Assembly: GCF_021287045.1 (NCBI RefSeq)
Contig: NZ_JAJTBG010000004.1
Location: 1 to 64,000 of the forward strand
Source: Oryzomicrobium sp.
GTDB taxonomy: Bacteria; Pseudomonadota; Gammaproteobacteria; Burkholderiales; Rhodocyclaceae
DNA length: 64,000 nucleotides
Direction: 5' to 3'
Under the pieces are notes generated by a model, which ran no database searches, was not told the origin of the DNA, and saw only the letters and a program-made list of their open reading frames with translations. The position numbers were made by a program, and so were the translations under genes. Numbering within the stretch: the first letter of the stretch is position 1; each line of letters starts with the position of its first letter. Below are positions 57,693 through 64,000 of the stretch, piece after piece.

Positions 57693-57721
57693 TTCACACC
57701 CCAACGCTAAAAAGCTATCAT
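57693..57721 (+). promoter_or_regulatory. Sigma-70 type promoter of acnB
   Basis: TTCACA (57693-57698), 17-bp spacer, TATCAT (57716-57721). It is about 70 bp before the GTG start of acnB, in the most AT-rich part of the gap. Confidence 0.55.
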
Positions 57722-57789
57722 ATATAAGACTTGGGTCCGCCACTCGCGGATGCCAGGGAGTTTGGACCTTCTCGTGTGAGGATTGAGCC

Positions 57790-60387
57790 GTGCTGGAAAC
57801 CTATCGTGCCCACGTGGCCGAGCGCGCTGCGCTTGGCATTCCGCCCCTGCCGCTGACGGCGAAGCAGACCGAAGAGCTGATCGCGCTGCTGAAGAATCCG
57901 CCCAAGGGCGAAGAGCAGGCGCTGGTCGATCTGATCACCCACCGCGTGCCGGCCGGCGTGGACGACGCCGCCAAGGTCAAGGCCGCCTTCCTCTCCAAGG
58001 TCGCCAAAGGTGAAGAGTCCTGTGGCCTGATCCCCCGCGCCAAAGCTACCGAACTGCTGGGCACCATGCTCGGCGGCTTCAACATCAAGCCCCTGATCGA
58101 CCTGCTCGGCGATGCCGAAGTGGGCGGCGTGGCGGCCGAGGGCCTGAAGAAGACCCTGCTGGTGTTCGACTACTTCCACGATGTGGCCGAGCTGGCCAAG
58201 GGCGGCAACGCCAACGCCAAGGCCGTGCTGCAATCCTGGGCCGACGGCGAATGGTTCACCTCCCGTCCCGAAGTCCCCGCTTCCCAGAAGCTCACCGTTT
58301 TCAAGGTCACCGGCGAAACCAACACCGACGACCTGTCCCCGGCACCTGACGCCTGGTCCCGTCCCGACATCCCGCTGCACGCCCTGGCCATGCTGAAGAA
58401 CCCGCGCCCGGGCATCACCCCGGAAGAAGCCGGCGTGCGCGGCCCGGTCAAGTTCCTCGAAGAACTGCGCGCCAAGGGCAATCTGGTCGCCTACGTGGGC
58501 GACGTGGTCGGTACCGGCTCCTCCCGCAAGTCCGCCACCAACTCGGTGCTGTGGTTCACCGGCGAAGACATCCCCTTCGTGCCGAACAAGCGCTTCGGCG
58601 GCGTGTGCCTGGGTTCCAAGATCGCCCCGATCTTCTTCAACACCATGGAAGACGCCGGCGCCCTGCCGATCGAAATCGACGCCGGCCAGATGGACATGGG
58701 CGACGAGATCGAACTGAAGGTCGACCACGCCAACGGCAAGGTCACCGCCCTCAAGAACGGTGCCGTGATCGCCGAATCCCAGCTCAAGACTCTGGTGATT
58801 CTGGACGAAGTGCGCGCCGGCGGCCGCATCCCCCTGATCATCGGTCGCGGCCTCACCGCCAAGGCCCGTGAGGCCCTGGGCCTGGCCCCCTCCACCCTGT
58901 TCCGCCTGCCTCAGAACCCGGCCGATTCCGGCAAGGGCTTCTCCCTGGCGCAGAAAATGGTCGGCCGTGCCTGCGGCCTGCCGGAAGGCCAGGGCATCCG
59001 CCCGGGCACCTACTGCGAACCGAAGATGACCACCGTCGGTTCCCAGGACACCACCGGCCCCATGACCCGCGACGAGCTGAAGGACCTGGCTTGCCTGGGC
59101 TTCTCCGCCGACATGGTGATGCAGTCCTTCTGCCACACCGCCGCCTACCCCAAGCTGGTGGACGTGCGCATGCACCGTGAGCTGCCGTCCTTCATCAGCA
59201 CCCGCGGCGGCGTCGCCCTGCGTCCCGGCGACGGCGTGATCCACTCCTGGCTGAACCGCCTGCTGCTGCCCGACACCGTCGGCACCGGCGGCGACTCCCA
59301 CACCCGCTTCCCGATCGGCATCTCCTTCCCGGCCGGCTCCGGTCTGGTGGCCTTCGCCGCCGCCACCGGCGTGATGCCCCTGGACATGCCCGAATCCGTG
59401 CTGGTGCGCTTCAAGGGCAAGATGCAGCCCGGCGTCACCCTGCGCGACCTGGTCAACGCCATCCCCCTGTACGCCATCCGCCAGGGCCTGCTGACCGTCG
59501 AGAAGAAAGGCAAGAAGAACATCTTCTCCGGTCGCATCCTGGAAATCGAAGGTCTGCCCGACCTGAAGGTGGAACAGGCTTTCGAACTGACCGACGCCTC
59601 CGCCGAGCGCTCCGCTGCCGGCTGCACGGTGCACCTCAACAAGGAACCGATCGTCGAGTACATGAACTCGAACATCACCTTGATGAAGTGGATGATCGCC
59701 AACGGCTACCAGGATGCCCGCACCCTGAAGCGCCGCATCAAGGCCATGGAAGAGTGGATCGCCAAGGGCGAACTGCTCAAGGGCGATGCCGACGCCGAAT
59801 ACGCTGCCGTGATCGAGATCGACCTGGCCGACATCAACGAGCCCATCGTTGCCTGCCCGAACGACCCGGACGACGTGAAGCTGCTGTCCGAAGTCGCCGG
59901 CGACAAGATCGACGAAGTGTTCATCGGCTCCTGCATGACCAACATCGGCCACTTCCGCGCCGCGGGCAAGGTGCTGGACGGCAAGTCCGACATCCCGACC
60001 CGCCTGTGGATCGCCCCGCCGACCAAGATGGACGCCATGATCCTCAACGAGGAAGGCTACTACTCGGTCCTCGGCAAGTCCGGCGCCCGCATGGAAATGC
60101 CCGGCTGCTCCCTGTGCATGGGCAACCAGGCGCAGATCCGCAAGGGTTCCACCGCCATGTCCACCTCCACCCGGAACTTCCCGAACCGGCTGGGCATCGA
60201 CACCCGGGTCTACCTGGGTTCCGCCGAACTGGCGGCCGTCTGCGCCCTGCTTGGCAAGATCCCGAGCGTGGCCGAGTACATGGAGCAGGTGAACGTGGTC
60301 AACCAGAAGGCCGCCGACATCTACCGGTACATGAATTTCGACCAGATCGCCGAATTCCGCGACGTGGCCGACACCGTTACCCTCTGA
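57790..60387 (+). CDS. acnB: Bifunctional aconitate hydratase 2 / 2-methylisocitrate dehydratase AcnB
   Basis: TCA-cycle enzyme of 865 residues, exactly the AcnB length, starting at GTG 57790 ([16 protein letters not shown]). The N-terminal HEAT-like domain is followed by the swivel domain. Cluster ligands lie in [15 protein letters not shown] and [35 protein letters not shown] is conserved. Codon use is strongly biased to a few codons, as expected for a highly expressed gene. Confidence 0.98.
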   Translation: MLETYRAHVAERAALGIPPLPLTAKQTEELIALLKNPPKGEEQALVDLITHRVPAGVDDAAKVKAAFLSKVAKGEESCGLIPRAKATELLGTMLGGFNIKPLIDLLGDAEVGGVAAEGLKKTLLVFDYFHDVAELAKGGNANAKAVLQSWADGEWFTSRPEVPASQKLTVFKVTGETNTDDLSPAPDAWSRPDIPLHALAMLKNPRPGITPEEAGVRGPVKFLEELRAKGNLVAYVGDVVGTGSSRKSATNSVLWFTGEDIPFVPNKRFGGVCLGSKIAPIFFNTMEDAGALPIEIDAGQMDMGDEIELKVDHANGKVTALKNGAVIAESQLKTLVILDEVRAGGRIPLIIGRGLTAKAREALGLAPSTLFRLPQNPADSGKGFSLAQKMVGRACGLPEGQGIRPGTYCEPKMTTVGSQDTTGPMTRDELKDLACLGFSADMVMQSFCHTAAYPKLVDVRMHRELPSFISTRGGVALRPGDGVIHSWLNRLLLPDTVGTGGDSHTRFPIGISFPAGSGLVAFAAATGVMPLDMPESVLVRFKGKMQPGVTLRDLVNAIPLYAIRQGLLTVEKKGKKNIFSGRILEIEGLPDLKVEQAFELTDASAERSAAGCTVHLNKEPIVEYMNSNITLMKWMIANGYQDARTLKRRIKAMEEWIAKGELLKGDADAEYAAVIEIDLADINEPIVACPNDPDDVKLLSEVAGDKIDEVFIGSCMTNIGHFRAAGKVLDGKSDIPTRLWIAPPTKMDAMILNEEGYYSVLGKSGARMEMPGCSLCMGNQAQIRKGSTAMSTSTRNFPNRLGIDTRVYLGSAELAAVCALLGKIPSVAEYMEQVNVVNQKAADIYRYMNFDQIAEFRDVADTVTL

Positions 60388-60436
60388 TCCACGGGTAACG
60401 ATGCAGAAATAAAACCAAAGGAAGTAGCGAGGAGGG

Positions 60437-60471
60437 AACGGCTCCGCCCACAAGGCGGGGCCGTTTTTTTT
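60437..60471 (+). terminator. Terminator after acnB
   Basis: AACGGC-CCGCC arms pair with GGCGG-GCCGTT across a short loop, followed by a run of eight or more T. Clear Rho-independent terminator. Confidence 0.88.
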
Positions 60472-60510
60472 CTGGAGACTGGCCGGGCAAGAGTCGCAGC
60501 CGGCCGTGAT

Positions 60511-61035
60511 TCAAGGCGCCCGGTCGATCAGCGCCGCCATGCGCCGGGCCACGGCGGGTACCGCCAGGCGGTGGATGGGAAGCACCAGGGCCAGGTAGAT
60601 CCGGCCCAGCCGGTTGTGGGGACGCACCAGGGTCGAGGCGCTCAGGGCCGGCGTGCCGCCATCGCCGCCGTTGTCGTCGAGCAGCAGGGAGATGCGGAAA
60701 TTCAGGTGCCGGTCGTCGTCGCCGAGCACCGCTTCCCGGCCGTCCAGGGCCAGCAGGCGGAACAGGCCGATCCGCTGCCCCACCGTGAAGGGAGGCGCGA
60801 TGGGCAGCATCGGCCCGGTGCCGGTCTTCAGGCCGAAAGGGCGCACCAGAACGTTGCGCAGTGCCGTCAGGCGCGACAGCCAGGGCGGCACCGCGGCGAA
60901 GAACAGGGCCACCAGGCCCTCGGCATCCAGATCGCACCGGCGCACCGGCAGGGTGAAGGAATCCCGGTAAGAGTAGGCGGCCTGTTCGCCGTGGAGGCGG
61001 GAGGCGAGGGGAATGCGGTCGGTGAGTTCGGGCAT
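60511..61035 (-). CDS. DUF2867 family protein
   Basis: Protein of 174 residues. YRDSFTLPVRRCDLDAEGLV, the FAAVPPWLSRLTALRNVLV helix and LGDDDRHLNFRISLLL fit the DUF2867 family (related to the START-like fold). Function unknown. Convergent with acnB. Confidence 0.8.
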   Translation of the reverse strand: MPELTDRIPLASRLHGEQAAYSYRDSFTLPVRRCDLDAEGLVALFFAAVPPWLSRLTALRNVLVRPFGLKTGTGPMLPIAPPFTVGQRIGLFRLLALDGREAVLGDDDRHLNFRISLLLDDNGGDGGTPALSASTLVRPHNRLGRIYLALVLPIHRLAVPAVARRMAALIDRAP

Positions 61036-61173
61036 GGCGGCCTCTGGCGGTTTGAAGGATGCGCCGGACTCTAGCGCCGGCCTCGCCTGGGCGTCTTGTA
61101 GCGAAACGACATGGGGATGCTGGGCCTGGCTACGCCCCGGCTTTCTGCTCGGCGCGGTGGGCCGGAGCGCAGC

Positions 61174-62028
61174 CTAGAAGCCGGTGCCGCCGAAAAAATC
61201 CACGATCTGCCGGCGTGAGAACAGGTAGGGCCATAGGGCCGGATCGCGCTCGGCGCAGCGGCGCTGCCATTCCCCCGGGGAGTAGCCGGTGAAGTGGCGC
61301 ATGTCCCGGCTCAAATGGGCCTGGTCGGCATAGCCCGCCTCGGCGGCCAGGCCAGCCCAGTCCAGGGAATGGCGCGCCCCGGCCAGGGCGGGGGTATCGA
61401 GCAGGCGGGCGATCAGGGAACTGCAACGCAGTTGCTGCCGCACCTTGCGCCAGGGTTGGCCGAAGCTGGCGAGAAAACGCCGCTCGAACTGGCGCACCCC
61501 GATGCCGTGCTGCTCCGCCAGCGCCGCCATGGGGCGGGCGTGCCAATCGGCCGGCAGCGCCAAGTCCGGGCCAGGAGCTGCAATGCTGCGGCTGCGGCGC
61601 ACGAGAAAATTCTCGAACTGGGCCAACTGGGCATCCTCATCCGGCGCCGCCGCCAGGGATTCGGCCAGGGTCGCCACCTCGGCCCGGGGCACCAGTTCTT
61701 CCAGGGCGAACAAGCCCTCGCAGACCGTATCGTTGGGCATGCCCAGCAGGCAGCGGAGCCCGCCCGGGCGCACTGCCGCCATCAGCACCCGGGTGCCGGG
61801 AGCGGCTGCGGCGAAGCGGGGTGTGCCGGTCCCGCCGCACAGGCATAGGGTCGGCATGGGTACGGGGCCGTCCGGCAGGTCGAGGCGGATGCTGCCGCGC
61901 AGCACTAGCAGGAAGATGGCGTGGATGCTGGCCGGCTTGGCATAGGGGCCGGCGGGCAGGGTGGTGACCAGCAGGCTCTGGATGAGGCCGGCCAGGGCGG
62001 GGGCCGGGGGGCGCAGGCGGGTATCCAT
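61174..62028 (-). CDS. AraC-family transcriptional regulator
   Basis: Regulator of 284 residues. An N-terminal cupin-like sensor region (about 20-150; AIFLLVLRGSIRLDLPDG) is followed by a C-terminal AraC DNA-binding domain with two helix-turn-helix motifs (GIGVRQFERRFLASFGQPWR; AAEAGYADQAHLSRDMRHFT). Target not evident; neighbours are a DUF2867 gene and a PEP-utilising enzyme on the same strand. Confidence 0.9.
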   Translation of the reverse strand: MDTRLRPPAPALAGLIQSLLVTTLPAGPYAKPASIHAIFLLVLRGSIRLDLPDGPVPMPTLCLCGGTGTPRFAAAAPGTRVLMAAVRPGGLRCLLGMPNDTVCEGLFALEELVPRAEVATLAESLAAAPDEDAQLAQFENFLVRRSRSIAAPGPDLALPADWHARPMAALAEQHGIGVRQFERRFLASFGQPWRKVRQQLRCSSLIARLLDTPALAGARHSLDWAGLAAEAGYADQAHLSRDMRHFTGYSPGEWQRRCAERDPALWPYLFSRRQIVDFFGGTGF

Positions 62029-62064
62029 GGCGTCATGATACCGGTGCCCCCCGGGGTGTTTCGC

Positions 62065-64000
62065 TCAAGGTGCGGATTCCGTTGGCGCCGGCGCGCTGCG
62101 GCGCACGGTGCCGCGGCTGCCGTCCACCTCCACCGTTTCACCCGAAGCGAGGGCGGCCAGGATGCCGGGCAGGTTGACCACCGCCGGGATGCCGAACTCC
62201 CGGGCGACGATGGCGCCGTGGGAAAGGTAGCCGCCGGTTTCCATCACCAGGCCGCCGGCCTTGAGAAAGAGCGGGGTCCAGGCCGGGTCGGTGGAGGGGG
62301 CGACGAGGATTTCGCCCGGGGCGAGGTGGATGCCGTCTTCCGGGCGGTGAATCAGGCGGGCCGCCCCCGTGGCGGTACCGCAGCCCACCGCGACGCCGGT
62401 CCAGCAATCCGCCCCGGCATTGCCCACGGCGGGTTCGGCGGGAGGTTGGGGGCGGGCTTCGGCGGCGCTGCCGAGGATCACTTCCGGTGGCGTCTGCGCT
62501 TCCCACTCGGCCAGGCGCCGCCGCCGGGCCGCCACCCGGGGGGCCAGGGCCTGGGCGCCGATGCGGCCCTTCAGGGCGTCGTCCAGCTCGTGATGGGTGA
62601 GGTCGAAGACTTCCTCCCGGGAATGCAGCGTGCCCCGCTGCGCCAGTCGCCGGCCGGCTTCGAGCAGCAGGCGGCGACTGACTTCGGCGCAGGCGATGAA
62701 GGCGCTGCGGGCCAGTTCCCGGTCGCCGATTTCGTTGCGGGCGATGCCCACCAGTACTCGGGCCGCGAGCCGTTTTGCCCAGGGAAGCCCCCGCTGGAGC
62801 CGGGACCAGGCCGTCCGGGCCGCTTCATCGCGCCGGCGCGCGATGGCGCCCAAGTCCGCATCCACCAGGCCGGCCACCGTATCGAGCAGGTAGTCCGGGT
62901 TTTCGCGGAAACGGGGGTTGCGCAGATAACTTTCGTAAATGCCCCGGTGGCCGTAGCGGTCGAGGAAGTCGGCAAAGCCCCGGCGGAAGGGGCTGTCGGC
63001 GGGCAGCCGGGCCAGGTCCCAGGGGGCGCCCTGGCGGAGCCAGTCCCGGGCGGCGGGCTCGGCCCGGGCCGCACTGGCGAGGGCGGCGAGGTCGTAGCCC
63101 TGCTGGGCGCTGACGCTGGGCGGCCCGCCGGCCATTACCGCCGCCACGAGGGCGTGGCCTTCGCCGGGCAATTGCGTTTCCACCAGATTCACCAACTGGT
63201 ACAGGTTGGCGCCGCCGGACCCTTGCAGGAAGGCCATGCCGATGCGGTTGCGGAAATAGGCGCGGTTGGCCGCGAGCCGTCCGGCCAGGGTGGCATCGGC
63301 CAGACCGGTCAGATCGTCCTGGCGCCAGCGGCGGGCCTCGGCGAAGGCCTGGGCGGCCTCGGCCTTGCCCTGCCGGCGCAGCGCCCGGGCGCCCACCAGG
63401 TAGCGCAAGGTGTGGCGGACCCAGGCCAGCCGAAGCCTCCAGGTGGCGGGCGGCACCGTGATTTCGGGCTGGTGGCCGCCCATCAAGCCGTTCATCTGTT
63501 TGGGCGTGATGCCGAAGCCGGAATAGCCTTCCCACTGCACCAGGGCGGCATTGATATAGAGCCGGCCGCCGAGGAGGGCGAAGCGCCGCGCGCCCGCCAG
63601 CAGGGGAAAGCCGGCGAGGCGGTGGCCTTGTTCGAGCATGGTGTCCACCATGCCGCGCCAGTGGAACCAGTCCATGGCGTTCATGGGCAGGGGCGCCACG
63701 TCGCGGCTGTTGCCGTTGGTCCAGATGGCCGCCTGCCCGGCCAGCTCCGGGTAGCAGTGCCAGGGCCGGGCGGTGACCGGGCGGGCCTGGACGAGGTGGA
63801 AGCGCTCGCCGTCCCACACCCATTCGATGTCGAAACAGGGATCGGCGTAATCCAGGGCCTGAGCAGCATCGCGCAGCAAGCGGGCCAGTTCGACGGCGTG
63901 GGTATCGTCCAGCAGGGGGGCGGCATCGCTGCTCTCCGGCGGCAGCGTCTCGTGCCGGGTGCCGCCTCCGGGGGCCGGGACGACGCGGACGTTCTGCCGG
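62065..64000 (-). CDS. PEP-utilising / phosphohistidine-domain enzyme, N-terminus outside window
   Basis: 645 codons are visible and the frame runs off the window edge, so the N-terminal ATP-grasp part is cut. FDIEWVWDGERFHLVQARPV is the end of a PEP-synthase/PPDK-type ATP-grasp domain. The C-terminus has the swivelling phosphohistidine domain: catalytic His in ETGGYLSHGAIVAREFGIPA, ending in a VEVDGSRGTVRR strand. About 450 residues lie between them without a PEP-lyase barrel, so it is a rifampin-phosphotransferase-like dikinase rather than PEP synthase itself. Substrate unknown. Confidence 0.85.
   Translation of the reverse strand, partial: RQNVRVVPAPGGGTRHETLPPESSDAAPLLDDTHAVELARLLRDAAQALDYADPCFDIEWVWDGERFHLVQARPVTARPWHCYPELAGQAAIWTNGNSRDVAPLPMNAMDWFHWRGMVDTMLEQGHRLAGFPLLAGARRFALLGGRLYINAALVQWEGYSGFGITPKQMNGLMGGHQPEITVPPATWRLRLAWVRHTLRYLVGARALRRQGKAEAAQAFAEARRWRQDDLTGLADATLAGRLAANRAYFRNRIGMAFLQGSGGANLYQLVNLVETQLPGEGHALVAAVMAGGPPSVSAQQGYDLAALASAARAEPAARDWLRQGAPWDLARLPADSPFRRGFADFLDRYGHRGIYESYLRNPRFRENPDYLLDTVAGLVDADLGAIARRRDEAARTAWSRLQRGLPWAKRLAARVLVGIARNEIGDRELARSAFIACAEVSRRLLLEAGRRLAQRGTLHSREEVFDLTHHELDDALKGRIGAQALAPRVAARRRRLAEWEAQTPPEVILGSAAEARPQPPAEPAVGNAGADCWTGVAVGCGTATGAARLIHRPEDGIHLAPGEILVAPSTDPAWTPLFLKAGGLVMETGGYLSHGAIVAREFGIPAVVNLPGILAALASGETVEVDGSRGTVRRSAPAPTESAP

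Noticed and set aside
57718-60453. Open frame of 911 codons antisense to acnB
   Set aside because: Pure shadow of a highly GC3-biased gene; low-complexity Gly/His/Val content, no domain, and acnB is certain.

Overview
The window is GC-rich, densely packed bacterial chromosome. Gene content and order suggest a betaproteobacterium, most likely of the Rhodocyclales (Azospira/Dechloromonas-type relatives). The pointers are a complete cysE-iscR-iscS-iscU-iscA-hscB-hscA-fdx-iscX locus, both aconitases, DUF2237, DUF2721 and DUF3106 proteins, many cyclic-di-GMP/HDOD proteins and a GlrK/QseG/GlrR system. The taxon is an inference from gene families. No tRNA, rRNA, CRISPR array or intact insertion sequence was seen.

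Layout. 1-131: tail of a thiolase. 317-3714: GlrK-like sensor kinase, QseG-like lipoprotein and sigma-54 activator GlrR. Downstream lies a 624-bp intergenic region with a canonical sigma-54 promoter, a perfect TGTC-N10-GACA site (the known GlrR recognition sequence) and a second near-match, upstream of two glycine-zipper envelope genes (4339-5572). 5748-7556: suhB and trmJ, divergent. 7553-16400: cysE and the isc operon, with four IscR-type 25-bp boxes, a second cysteine desulfurase gene next to iscS, and a DUF2237 and a cysteine-cluster gene at the end. 16428-22333: a minus-strand run (MFS exporter, DoxX, amidohydrolase, XapX, YcaC-like hydrolase, pirin) facing a LysR regulator (22476-23402).

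23403-25890 is a visibly AT-rich island unlike everything around it. It holds two almost identical lipoprotein genes in tandem, a third decayed copy, and a glycosyltransferase N-terminal fragment joined to that decayed copy. Each intact copy follows a tiny reading frame that stops one base before the lipoprotein start. This is the best candidate for something undescribed.

25891-42605: housekeeping genes (cation efflux, serB, aroG, mfd, modE, an MgtC/DUF4010 protein, ispD, ispF), then HD-GYP, GGDEF-EAL and HDOD signalling genes. 42709-44849: OmpR-type two-component system. 45064-48567: DUF3106, DUF1800 and DUF1501 genes. 48706-50731: tsaB, rimI and a family-4 uracil-DNA glycosylase. 50877-53017: lemA and two TPM-domain genes. 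53324-54673: a degenerate EAL-HDOD protein. 54823-60387: acnA and acnB, divergent. 60511-64000: DUF2867 protein, AraC-type regulator and a PEP-utilising enzyme cut by the window edge. A 111-bp intergenic element occurs twice, at 3861-3971 and 53184-53294.
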